Origin: Saccharospirillaceae bacterium
GTDB taxonomy: Bacteria; Pseudomonadota; Gammaproteobacteria; Pseudomonadales; Oceanobacteraceae
Assembly: GCA_022448365.1 (NCBI GenBank)
Contig: JAKVCS010000003.1
Location: 744,001 to 808,000, forward strand
DNA: 64,000 nucleotides
Direction: 5' to 3'
Positions 46,481 to 54,578 of this stretch are shown here, one piece after another. The notes beneath the pieces were generated by a model that worked only from the letters and a program-made list of their open reading frames with translations, made no database searches and was not told the origin of the DNA. A program made the position numbers and the translations under genes. Within the stretch, counting starts at the first letter, position 1. The number at the start of each line of letters is the position of its first letter.

Positions 46481-47359
46481 GTGCCGCAATATTCAACAAA
46501 AGCCGACGTTTTATTGATAATCGTCACACTCATAGCCGCCGTCAGCTGGATGTTCTCCAAAGAGGCGCTGTCAGGATTCCCGCCGCTTCTCTTTGTTGGT
46601 AGTCGTTTCTTATTAGCCGGGCTGATTCTTGCTGCGTTTGGCTTTACATTGCTACGCACCCTTTCATCTGACCAATGGCGCAGGGCTGTGGCGGTTGGTA
46701 CCGTGTTCGGCTGCGCTATGAGCTTCTGGATTATGGGTTTGTTCCATGCAGATAATCTGGGAGAGGGCGCGTTTATCACCAGTATGGCCGTTGTACTGGT
46801 ACCACCAATGAGCGCATTGTTTTTTCGCGAAACAATCAGTGCCTCCACCTGGGTAGCACTGCCACTGGCCATTGCTGGTATGGCATTACTGGGGCTACAA
46901 CAAGGATTCCAACCGGAGTCCAGCCAACTGTTCTTTTTTTGCGCAGCCGTGTTGTTTTCTCTGACGTTTATTCTCAATGGTCGCGCTGCTGCGCGCATCC
47001 CGGCACTGGCGTTGAGCGCTATTCAATTGTGTATTGTGGGCCTTGTCGCCCTACCGATTTCGGTCGCAACAGAATCGTGGCCCAACGAAATCCGTGGCGA
47101 CATGCTTTGGTGGCTGACCCTCAGCGTGGTGATAGGTACTGCGGCGCGCTTTCTACTACAGACTTATGCTCAGGGACTGACATCACCGTCGCATGCTGCG
47201 GTGATTATGGTACTCGAACCAATATGGACAGCGTTTATCGCTGCAGCCTGGTTTGGCGAGAGAATGACTGACATACAGGTGATGGGCTGTGGGTTAATTT
47301 TCGCGTCTTTACTGGCCAATCGTTGGAACAATATCCGCGATTGGCTCAGGCGGGAATAA
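46481..47359 (+). CDS. EamA family (DMT) transporter
   Basis: A 292-residue membrane protein with about ten helices in two EamA repeats. Typical marks are LIAAVSWMFSKEALSGFPPL in the first, and AVIMVLEPIWTAFIAAAWFG near the end of the second. Translation begins at GTG. The substrate is unknown. It is only distantly like the EamA protein at 18208-19104. It ends five bases before the convergent phosphoribosyltransferase gene, leaving no room for a separate terminator. Confidence 0.87.
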   Translation: MPQYSTKADVLLIIVTLIAAVSWMFSKEALSGFPPLLFVGSRFLLAGLILAAFGFTLLRTLSSDQWRRAVAVGTVFGCAMSFWIMGLFHADNLGEGAFITSMAVVLVPPMSALFFRETISASTWVALPLAIAGMALLGLQQGFQPESSQLFFFCAAVLFSLTFILNGRAAARIPALALSAIQLCIVGLVALPISVATESWPNEIRGDMLWWLTLSVVIGTAARFLLQTYAQGLTSPSHAAVIMVLEPIWTAFIAAAWFGERMTDIQVMGCGLIFASLLANRWNNIRDWLRRE

Positions 47360-47364
47360 CCGGT

Positions 47365-47937
47365 TTACTCTGCCGGCAAGTGATTCTTAATTATTTCAAA
47401 CAACTCAGGGCGACCTTGTTCGATCTCTGCAGCAGACAGACCCTCGAGAGAATGCGGATACTTCAACCAGGAACTGGTTTCATGAATGTAATAATCCGGC
47501 ACACGATCAGTCTTATTACGCTCGGGTTTGTAATAAGGCACAGCGACACGAATATCATGCGGTGTATTTAAACGCGCACGACGACTTAACTCGTTGATGA
47601 TTGCATCGATCGACTTACCGGTGTCGAACACATCGTCGACAATCAGCAAGCTGTCTTCGTGGCGAATGTTCTTAACCAGGTAGTTCAGCCCGAATACCTG
47701 TACCGTCTTCGCCTGCTGGTCAATGCCAGCAGCATATGAGGCAGTACGTATTGAAATATTGTCAGTCTCAATACCGTGGTACGCCAGGTATTCCTGAACC
47801 GCAATACCCATGGGAGCGCCACCACGCCATACGGCAATCATAAAGGTCGGACGAAAGCCACTTAACAGTACTTTTTCCGCTAACCGGTATGAATCTTCCA
47901 GTAAGCTTTGTCCTGTCAGGTAGAGTTTTTCACTCAT
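47365..47937 (-). CDS. Phosphoribosyltransferase family protein, copy A
   Basis: A 190-residue type I phosphoribosyltransferase. The PRPP loop reads LLIVDDVFDTGKSI, preceded by the flexible-loop and N-terminal segment LSGFRPTFMIAVWRGGAPMG. It resembles hypoxanthine/xanthine-type enzymes, but the purine specificity is not certain. The ATG at 47937 (MSEKLYLTG) is chosen by comparison with the divergent paralogue; the frame is open 45 bases further. It is transcribed away from copy B at 48074, with which it shares most core motifs. Confidence 0.85.
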   Translation of the reverse strand: MSEKLYLTGQSLLEDSYRLAEKVLLSGFRPTFMIAVWRGGAPMGIAVQEYLAYHGIETDNISIRTASYAAGIDQQAKTVQVFGLNYLVKNIRHEDSLLIVDDVFDTGKSIDAIINELSRRARLNTPHDIRVAVPYYKPERNKTDRVPDYYIHETSSWLKYPHSLEGLSAAEIEQGRPELFEIIKNHLPAE

Positions 47938-47997
47938 GTTATGTTGCTCTCTGTTACGGCCGCAGACATAGCGACAACCCATCTCAAAAACTATTAG

Positions 47998-48013
47998 CTG
48001 ACCGGATGGTCAG
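47998..48013. promoter_or_regulatory. Palindrome between divergent phosphoribosyltransferase genes
   Basis: A perfect six-base inverted repeat with a four-base spacer (CTGACC-ggat-GGTCAG) lies between the start codons of the two divergent paralogues. Size and symmetry fit an operator for a dimeric regulator, for example of the TetR type. This is inference from position and symmetry only. Confidence 0.4.
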
Positions 48014-48073
48014 TCGTGTATCATACCTTCCCAGTTATCAAACTGCTATTACGAATCACGGACTAACTCCCCT

Positions 48074-48685
48074 ATGTCGTCTGCTCAACATGCCCCGGCT
48101 TCATTGCCTAAACGTTTTCTTAATGAGGAAGAACTGATTCAGGATGCTTTCCGGTTAGGAGTATCCATCTTTGAAAGTGGCTTCCGGCCGACCTTCATTG
48201 TTGGTCTGTGGCGTGGCGGAAGTTCGGTGGGTATCTATGTACAGGAGTGCTTGCAGACGCTGGGAGTAAAAACCGACCATATTGCCCTGCGCACGTCATA
48301 TCGTGGCCAGACGGCTTACCAGGACATCATGGAATCACCCGAAGAAATACGTGTGCATGGCACTCAGTATCTGGTGGAGAATCTGAATGTCGATGATGGT
48401 TTGCTGATTGTTGATGATGTATTCAGTACTGGACACAATATCCAGGCGGTGATTAATCGCTTACGCAATAAGCTTAAGCGCAACATGCCATCTCAGGTCA
48501 GAGTAGCCACCTTGTGGCAGCGCCCGAATTTCAACCGAACAGAGTTACAACCTGACTTCTGTTTGCATCAAACCAACGATTGGTTGGTGTTTCCCTACGA
48601 GTTGAATGGTTTAACTCAGGAAGAAATCAAACAGCATAAACCGTTTGTTGCCCCCATGATTCATCCCGAACTGATCAAAGATTAA
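48074..48685 (+). CDS. Phosphoribosyltransferase family protein, copy B
   Basis: A 203-residue paralogue of copy A. It shares ESGFRPTFIVGLWRGGSSVG, VKTDHIALRT, VHGTQYLVENLN and the PRPP loop LLIVDDVFSTGHNI. The remainder is clearly diverged, so this is not a recent duplication. The C terminus resembles that of copy A (WLVFPYELNGLTQEEI against LKYPHSLEGLSAAEI). Both keep the acidic pair of the PRPP site and look active. Different nucleobase preference is possible. Confidence 0.85.
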   Translation: MSSAQHAPASLPKRFLNEEELIQDAFRLGVSIFESGFRPTFIVGLWRGGSSVGIYVQECLQTLGVKTDHIALRTSYRGQTAYQDIMESPEEIRVHGTQYLVENLNVDDGLLIVDDVFSTGHNIQAVINRLRNKLKRNMPSQVRVATLWQRPNFNRTELQPDFCLHQTNDWLVFPYELNGLTQEEIKQHKPFVAPMIHPELIKD

Positions 48686-48853
48686 TACCCCTGCTGGGCA
48701 AGCAACGCCTATTTCGGCCAAGTTTGCCAGAATCAGAAATGGGCAGTGATGTCTGCCCGTTTTTGATTGCCACCTCCGATGCCACTGGGATATCCATTGC
48801 TTCAGGCCTAAGTGACACGACTGCAAAAAGGCTTTGATTCTGACTCGGTGCAG

Positions 48854-49291
48854 TTAATCCGCCCAGCTGGACCCATACAAGGTGAATTCATCAAAGCGTG
48901 GATGGCAGTCAAACTTAGCATTGCGTTCGTTGTTGCCATCAAGAGAGCTATCCCACTCCAGACCACAATTGTTGTCGGTGCGGATAATAACGCGCGCAGT
49001 GGTGCCGTCTGAACGACTGGTGATGGTCAGTGGATCAGCACGATCACTGCAATCGAATTTTGCATTGCGCTCGCCACCGGATTCAGAACCGTCCCACTCC
49101 AAACCACACTGATGACCACCGGCCTGGGCCTTAATCACTCCATGCACGCTGACACTGCCGTCTGCCGCGGTTGTTGGCCATGAGTCGGGAATAAATACGA
49201 TTTTGTCTCCCTTAGAGACACAATCAAACTTAGCATTGCGCTCACCACTCCCCGCATTGCCACCCTGCCATTGCAGCTCACAACCATTGGC
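48854..49291 (-). repeat. Three C-terminal protein repeats (ERNAKFDC units)
   Basis: The last 145 codons of the PI-PLC-like gene contain three units that each pair a Cys-Gly/Glu-Leu-x-Trp strand with an ERNAKFDC strand, spaced about 50, 40 and 40 residues apart. The units are GCELQWQGG...GERNAKFDC, CGLEWDGSESGGERNAKFDC and CGLEWDSSLDGNNERNAKFD plus Cys. The ERNAKFDC part is conserved also at DNA level (attgcg core repeated), consistent with internal duplication. Confidence 0.85.
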
Positions 49292-50668
49292 AACAGCTTT
49301 CATATAAAAGTCGTAGCCAGAGCCCGGCTCGATGGCGCTGAGAGAGATCGTGCCGTCGCTGTAGTTCACCGAATGGTTTGGGGTCGTCCAAACACCTTCC
49401 ACTGCCGTATCACGATAATTCAGCCAAACACGCTCAATTCCTGCAGCAATTTTTGCTTGCTTTAGCCATTCGTTCTGCTGACTGTTGGTTGGGACTGCAA
49501 ACGACCACTGCGCGCCCATAGACTGGCAAGCCGACTGGCCGTCTGTTGCAGTGTTTGAACCGACTGTATTAGAAATCAGCCAGTTTTTTCCATCAAGGGT
49601 TTTGCAGGCGAAAGGCAAACTATCAGCACAGGAGCGGTCGTTAAAATGGCCATTCCCCCAGGATTCAGCACAATCTTCTTCGTTAGAATTATCCGGCTGG
49701 TTGTTGTCCCAACTCCAGACAGAGGCTCGCAAACGCGAATCGCCAATGGTGATCTCATCCAGTGATAATGCACCAATGCCGCAACGCGCCGCTTTCGCTG
49801 CCAGCGCAGCGTCAATACGCGGACCCGGATCGCCAAAGGCAGCACTCAAGTTGGTCGCATCCTCCCAGATGCGGTGAGCTCCGTCTTGTTTCCCGGTGTC
49901 AGCAAGACAATCAGCCTCACTGCGATCAAGGATTGCCTGGCCACCACCCGATACCCAGTTGTGAATACTGCTCCACGAGTAACCGGTCCACGGCCCGCGG
50001 TTGGCACAACTACTGCCCATGATAATGACTTGCTTGCCAGCGCTTAACACATCTTCCTCCGATGTCGTTTGCACCATATTAGTGAAACTATCGCACTGGC
50101 CTGCTGGCTGCTTGTAAATCAGATCATCGATTGATGCGACGGCCTTAACCAACTCATCATTATTCCCCTCGGCATCATCCTGAAAGTAGAGCACCAGCAC
50201 TTCTTTCGGATGTTTACGCAACCAGCGGTTGACCTCCTCTACCCCTTCGTGCAAATAACGCTCTAAGCCGCTGCAACCGATATCATTACTGCCCGCGTGG
50301 CACATTAACAAAGCATGACCACCCGGCAGGTCTTTGGTCTGCCAAACCCAGTGGTAATCCATCTCGATGGTGCGTACCCCCAGATCGAGCATTTCGGTAA
50401 TCGATAACGAGTGATTCGGATCGATATGTACAATCGAACTGTAAGCACTGCTGTTGTAGGCGTTGTGCCCCATTACCTGAAACCCCTGAGATAACGGTGT
50501 GGCATTATCCAGCAGGTTCTGATGCATTAATGCCCGGTATTCCCAGCTTTGCTGATGATTACCTATCGATGTATTGTCGATTTCAGCCGTCGCCGGGGCA
50601 CCGCTCATGGCATGCCCCTGAGCGGATAGAATTAACCCGGAAAGCAGAGAAAGTAGCTTTTTATTCAT
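48854..50668 (-). CDS. Secreted PI-PLC-like phosphodiesterase with lectin-like and repeat domains
   Basis: A 604-residue protein with a signal peptide (about 1-20). Residues about 60-310 resemble a PI-PLC X-type domain: VMGHNAYNSSAY (His68), VRTIEMDYHW (Glu102, Asp104) and LLMCHAGSNDIGC (His124). Residues about 317-432 hold C-type-lectin-like pieces, with GHFNDRSCADSLPFACK first and ACQSMGAQWSF...VWLNYRDTAVEGVW second. From about residue 460 there are three C-terminal repeats of the form C-x-LxW...ERNAKFDC. The substrate is unknown; the head group is probably a phospholipid. It follows the sphingomyelinase-like gene by 66 bases on the same strand. Confidence 0.78.
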   Translation of the reverse strand: MNKKLLSLLSGLILSAQGHAMSGAPATAEIDNTSIGNHQQSWEYRALMHQNLLDNATPLSQGFQVMGHNAYNSSAYSSIVHIDPNHSLSITEMLDLGVRTIEMDYHWVWQTKDLPGGHALLMCHAGSNDIGCSGLERYLHEGVEEVNRWLRKHPKEVLVLYFQDDAEGNNDELVKAVASIDDLIYKQPAGQCDSFTNMVQTTSEEDVLSAGKQVIIMGSSCANRGPWTGYSWSSIHNWVSGGGQAILDRSEADCLADTGKQDGAHRIWEDATNLSAAFGDPGPRIDAALAAKAARCGIGALSLDEITIGDSRLRASVWSWDNNQPDNSNEEDCAESWGNGHFNDRSCADSLPFACKTLDGKNWLISNTVGSNTATDGQSACQSMGAQWSFAVPTNSQQNEWLKQAKIAAGIERVWLNYRDTAVEGVWTTPNHSVNYSDGTISLSAIEPGSGYDFYMKAVANGCELQWQGGNAGSGERNAKFDCVSKGDKIVFIPDSWPTTAADGSVSVHGVIKAQAGGHQCGLEWDGSESGGERNAKFDCSDRADPLTITSRSDGTTARVIIRTDNNCGLEWDSSLDGNNERNAKFDCHPRFDEFTLYGSSWAD

Positions 50669-50734
50669 TAAAATCTTCCTGTGATTACAATTTTTATTGT
50701 TATTCGATGTTTACGTGGCTCACACGAATGGGCA

Positions 50735-52465
50735 TTAACGTCCCCACGACCACTGTTGATTGGCACCGCCATGGACCGTCCACTGACCAACCTGACTGTT
50801 GTTATCAACGCCAAAGGCATCCAGAGCAACAGCCTGATTGGCGCGCGGGCGCAATGAGCCATTAACGAATTGCCATTGCTGATTTACACTGCCGGGCAAG
50901 CACTGCCACAGATGCACACTGCCCCCAGCATAGCGCTCACCTTTATTGTCCAGACAATAATCCGGGTTAGCCTTATTACGGAGTAAGCCGCTACTGGCAT
51001 CGTACTGCCATTTTTGCCAGACAACGTCGGCACAGTCATAAATCACAGCTACCGAACCGTTCGAGGGCACAGCGCCAGGAAAATCAAGGCACTTCCCACT
51101 GCGGGCGTCTTTTAATTCTCGAAACAACCCACTTGTTGGATTCATCGCCGGAGTTGCAAACGTCATTTCTGCTGCAATCGCAAAGTGATCAGACAGGTCA
51201 TATTTGGTAAATACACTTGCATCAATGCTGCGTGGCACAAGTACGTCAGTGCTGGCTTGCTGTGGCTGCAAATGGGCATTAGAGATCAGTACATAATCGA
51301 GAAATTCAGGTCGTCCATCCGTCCAGGCATTGACATTACCGTCCGCGGTGTAAGCGTAACTACCCGGTAATTGTGGTACCTCTGAGGCGTTGAGCGTATT
51401 CAACATTTCAAGATGTTCTGCCGGGAAATTGGTTTTATCCACATTTAAATCACCGGCAATTATCACAGCTTCACTGGCGGGAATATTTTGCTGATCGATG
51501 AAAGATTTCATTTCTGAGAATTGTTGCGCCCGGGTTGCCTGATTCTCGGCGGCCGTCCACGCCTGAGTATGAGAGCCAAATACATGATATTTTTGCTCTC
51601 CCTTGATAATGCGTGCATACATCACACCTTTAGCCGCCAGGCAGTCATCTGCATCGCAGTCGGAGAACGTTATTTGATCCTCATACTCGATGGGCCAGCG
51701 GCTGACAATCAATACCCCGCCGTCTTCAATTGCACCACTGCGATCAACAACACGCGTCTGGTAAGGGTATTCGCTACGAATGCGATTCAGAAATGTCTCT
51801 CGGCGATTATTTTCAAACAACTCCGAGAAAACAATGACGTCATAACCATCCAGCTGTTTACTGATTTCAGTCAAACGCTCACTGGTATCTTTTGCCACAA
51901 GGCCAGGCAACAGAGCCCAAACGTTGTAAGCCAGCACATTAAGCTGATTCGATAATCCCAACTGTGGTGCCTGACGATCCGGGTGGATCACATAATAAAT
52001 ATCGTCACCGTTAACCCGCGCACGTTCTGCTTTAAAAGCAATCGTTGATGGCTGACCACTAAAGTCCTGGCGCACAGAATACAATCCACGATCGTCATAC
52101 CATGATGATTGACGGGTGCCATGCCAGATATTGCTGAAATTCCAAGTACCTTTGAGACGTTGCTGCAATAACGCCGTGCTACCGTCTTCCGCCGTCACCG
52201 TCGTATTGTAATAGTACGTTTTCCCCCATTTGATGCCGCGGTCGCGATTGGTCTCCAGGAAGCGCACCGTGGCATAAGGCGCAACAGTTGTGGCCAGTTG
52301 CCACCAGTGCTCCCCCTTAACCAGTGGAGAGCCACTTTGCTCAATATCGAGCGTCAGAGTCTGATTGGTGTTATTGGTCAGATAAATGTAGCTTTCTGCC
52401 AGTGCCGGATTGCAGGCAATCAACCACAGACAGATGAGAATGGATTTAAGGTTCAGCAATTGCAT
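50735..52465 (-). CDS. Secreted sphingomyelinase C-like phosphodiesterase with ricin-B lectin domain
   Basis: A 576-residue protein with a signal peptide (about 1-23), an N-terminal beta-rich region (25-170), an endonuclease/exonuclease/phosphatase-fold domain (about 174-436) and a C-terminal ricin-type beta-trefoil (about 444-576). The catalytic pattern of bacterial neutral sphingomyelinase is visible: Glu215 in VIFSELFEN, His299 in VFGSHTQAW, Asp339/Asn341 in IAGDLNVDK, and Asp426-His427 in DLSDHFAIAA. The trefoil has QxW marks at WQKWQYD, QQWQF and QQWSW. It likely hydrolyses sphingomyelin or a related phospholipid outside the cell. It is first of two co-oriented lipase genes. Confidence 0.87.
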   Translation of the reverse strand: MQLLNLKSILICLWLIACNPALAESYIYLTNNTNQTLTLDIEQSGSPLVKGEHWWQLATTVAPYATVRFLETNRDRGIKWGKTYYYNTTVTAEDGSTALLQQRLKGTWNFSNIWHGTRQSSWYDDRGLYSVRQDFSGQPSTIAFKAERARVNGDDIYYVIHPDRQAPQLGLSNQLNVLAYNVWALLPGLVAKDTSERLTEISKQLDGYDVIVFSELFENNRRETFLNRIRSEYPYQTRVVDRSGAIEDGGVLIVSRWPIEYEDQITFSDCDADDCLAAKGVMYARIIKGEQKYHVFGSHTQAWTAAENQATRAQQFSEMKSFIDQQNIPASEAVIIAGDLNVDKTNFPAEHLEMLNTLNASEVPQLPGSYAYTADGNVNAWTDGRPEFLDYVLISNAHLQPQQASTDVLVPRSIDASVFTKYDLSDHFAIAAEMTFATPAMNPTSGLFRELKDARSGKCLDFPGAVPSNGSVAVIYDCADVVWQKWQYDASSGLLRNKANPDYCLDNKGERYAGGSVHLWQCLPGSVNQQWQFVNGSLRPRANQAVALDAFGVDNNSQVGQWTVHGGANQQWSWGR

Positions 52466-52806
52466 GGGAGTTTCTCTTGTTATTTTACTGCTTCAGTCTA
52501 AATCGCGAGACGCTGACAGGCAGTGCTGCGTGGCGTCAGTTCATGTCCTGATAACGACAAATTCAGACACGACTGACGCTGATCAGTCAGTTTCCCGGCG
52601 TAATCAGTAACGGCGTTTGCAACACAATATTGTCGGTGCGAAGTGATTGTTTCTCTTGAGTTACCCTGGAAAAATCAGGTGTGAGTTTGGACAAAGTCAT
52701 TTTTTTTTCACTATGCTGTCAACCTTAATACACGACACACGTTATGACCCTATAACACCGTTTGACGTAACTCAGGAAACACGATGCAGCAGAAACCGCT
52801 AAACAG
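52466..52806. other. Divergent intergenic region before the ECF sigma gene
   Basis: About 340 bases without a gene, between the leftward sphingomyelinase gene and the rightward sigma operon. It includes a T8 stretch near 52700 and must hold promoters for both sides. No convincing -35/-10 pair or operator was recognised by eye. Confidence 0.35.
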
Positions 52807-53397
52807 ATGACCACTGACATGGCAGAAAAAACGGATTCGCCAGAGACACTTGACCAGTTTCTGGCGTCGGTTGAACGAAAAGCCTATCGCATGGCGATCA
52901 TGGCGGTTAAGAGCGATGCCGATGCACTGGATATTGTGCAGGACAGCATGATTAAACTGGCGCGCAGTTACGGCCATTATCAGGCCGCGGATGAAATCAG
53001 CCAGTGGCGACCGCTGTTCTACACGATTTTGCAAAACTGCATCATGGACTTCCACCGCAGTCAGACTCGTTGGCGCAAATGGTTTGTTCCAGAGCGGTTG
53101 TTATCCGCTGGCCAATCGGACAAAGACGAAGAAGGCGAATTAGCCATGGCAGAATATAGCAACCAACACGAATTCAGTCCGGAGCAGTATCTGCACACAG
53201 AGCAGTTGGGGCAACAGGCACTTGAGGCCATCGAAGCACTACCACTGCAACAGCAACAATGTTTTATGTTGCGCAGCTGGGAAGGCTTTTCGCTACAGGA
53301 GACCGCAGACATGATGAAAATCACCATAGGCAGCGTTAAAACCCATCACTTTCGTGCCTTACAAAAACTCCAGCAGGTGATTTATGACAAGGCCTGA
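52807..53397 (+). CDS. ECF-type RNA polymerase sigma factor
   Basis: A 196-residue sigma factor. Region 2 reads DQFLASVERKAYRMAIMAVK, then SDADALDIVQDSMIKLARSY with the core-binding acidic segment, and WRPLFYTILQNCIMDFHRSQ. Region 4 has EALPLQQQQCFMLRSWEGFS and the HTH LQETADMMKITIGSVKTHHFR. The start may be 52807 or the Met 12 bases later. It overlaps the DUF3619 gene by 14 bases, so a four-gene operon follows (DUF3619, unknown, DUF3106). Confidence 0.92.
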   Translation: MTTDMAEKTDSPETLDQFLASVERKAYRMAIMAVKSDADALDIVQDSMIKLARSYGHYQAADEISQWRPLFYTILQNCIMDFHRSQTRWRKWFVPERLLSAGQSDKDEEGELAMAEYSNQHEFSPEQYLHTEQLGQQALEAIEALPLQQQQCFMLRSWEGFSLQETADMMKITIGSVKTHHFRALQKLQQVIYDKA

Positions 53398-53851
53398 TGA
53401 TATAGAAAATATAGTTTCACAGCAGCTCGACAACAGTCTGGACGATATCGATGAAGCGACTGCCGATAAGCTGAAAGCAGCGAGATTAAAAGCTCTTCAG
53501 GCAGCGGGTTCGAAAGACAAACGCCATGACAACGTTGTTTTGCTAAGCAGCGTACGTGAATGGCCGAGAACATCCCTCAGTCTGGCCGCAAGTTTATTAC
53601 TGGCCGCACCTTTGTGGTATTTCAGCGTCAGCAACCTGCCTCAACCCGCTGAAAATGCGCTACCGGACACAATTCCGTTAGCATACAGTGAAGAATCTCA
53701 GTTGAATGCGTTAGACTTAATCACAACGTATGCTGAACTGGACGACGATGAACTGGATATGGTCGATGACCTCGATTTTGCCTTATGGCTGGTCGATCAG
53801 GAAGGAGCCCCACAGGGCAGCCACACTTATGACGACGCTGTTAACGGTTAG
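53384..53851 (+). CDS. DUF3619-like protein, possible anti-sigma factor
   Basis: A 155-residue protein with a short cytoplasmic N-terminal part (LDNSLDDIDEATADKLKAAR), one transmembrane helix (about residues 65-83, LSLAASLLLAAPLWYFSV) and an acidic periplasmic tail (DDDELDMVDDLDFALWLVDQ). This matches DUF3619, whose genes sit directly after ECF sigma genes in many Proteobacteria. That position and topology suggest an anti-sigma role, which is an inference. It overlaps the sigma gene by 14 bases. Confidence 0.75.
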   Translation: MTRPDDIENIVSQQLDNSLDDIDEATADKLKAARLKALQAAGSKDKRHDNVVLLSSVREWPRTSLSLAASLLLAAPLWYFSVSNLPQPAENALPDTIPLAYSEESQLNALDLITTYAELDDDELDMVDDLDFALWLVDQEGAPQGSHTYDDAVNG

Positions 53852-54122
53852 TGGTATGACGATGTGTAATCTCAGTCACAGCCAACCGAGTGCCGTGGAC
53901 GACGCCGAGTTTTTATTCTTTCTGGCAGACAGTGTTGAACAAAACGGACAACTGCTGGATGCCTTGAGCATGGCTGAACCGCACGCTGTGGAAAATACCG
54001 GTACGGCAACAAAGCAATCTGCCAATAACCAACAAAACGATGCAACAGCGAACGTCCAGATCAGTAAACCCCAGATAAAGACGACACAAATGAACACACA
54101 ACAGGAGGACAGCCATGAGTAA
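53829..54122 (+). CDS. Small exported protein of the sigma operon
   Basis: A product of about 97 residues with a short N-terminal hydrophobic stretch (TTLLTVSGMTMCNL), an AEFLFFLADSVEQNGQLLDAL segment and a low-complexity Gln/Asn/Thr-rich tail. The AEFLFFLAD motif is seen in proteins between DUF3619 and DUF3106 genes, as recalled. Two starts are possible: ATG 53829 or ATG 53856 just after the DUF3619 stop. Function is unknown. It overlaps the next gene by eight bases. Confidence 0.5.
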   Translation: MTTLLTVSGMTMCNLSHSQPSAVDDAEFLFFLADSVEQNGQLLDALSMAEPHAVENTGTATKQSANNQQNDATANVQISKPQIKTTQMNTQQEDSHE

Positions 54123-54549
54123 CCGTCGTACCCTGCTGACCATTACCCTGTGGCTGGCCATTGTGTTGATTGCAACACCGCTTCAGGCTCAGGATTTTGC
54201 CACATTACCTACAGATATCCGGACCACTCTGGAGCCTTTTAAAGACCAATGGTCGGACTTTGACAGCGGCAAACAGCAAAAATTGATTAATGGCGCCAAA
54301 CGCTGGAACAACTTTACCCCGGAACAGCAACAGAATGCCAAACGCCGTTTCCAGAAATTCAAAAAACTGACCCCAGAACAGAGGCTGCAAGCGAAAAGGA
54401 AGATCCAGCGTTATCAGAAAATGACGCCACAGAAACAGCAAAAGCTGCAGAAGCAATATAAGAAGTTCAGAAAATTAAACCAGAAACAACAGAAAGCGTT
54501 AAAGCAACAATACCGCCAACAGCGACAGCTGCGCCCAGGTCGCCGATAA
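54115..54549 (+). CDS. DUF3106 family periplasmic protein
   Basis: A 144-residue protein with a signal peptide (ending about LQAQDF) and a very basic Lys/Gln-rich mature part. It is built from repeated helical units such as WNNFTPEQQQNAKRRFQKFK, KLTPEQRLQAKRK and KMTPQKQQKLQKQYKKFRKL. This is the DUF3106 pattern, often last in ECF sigma/DUF3619 operons. It may act as a periplasmic helical sensor or chaperone-like factor, analogous to Spy/CpxP, but this is not established. An AGGAGGA ribosome binding site lies in the preceding gene. Confidence 0.8.
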   Translation: MSNRRTLLTITLWLAIVLIATPLQAQDFATLPTDIRTTLEPFKDQWSDFDSGKQQKLINGAKRWNNFTPEQQQNAKRRFQKFKKLTPEQRLQAKRKIQRYQKMTPQKQQKLQKQYKKFRKLNQKQQKALKQQYRQQRQLRPGRR

Positions 54550-54578
54550 ACGGCTCGCGTAAGTAGTATTTGCTGAGA

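Noticed and set aside
48910-49250. CRISPR-like spaced repeats
   Set aside because: The repeated attgcg-containing stretches are codons for the ERNAKFDC protein motif, with variable spacing and in one reading frame, so they are protein repeats.
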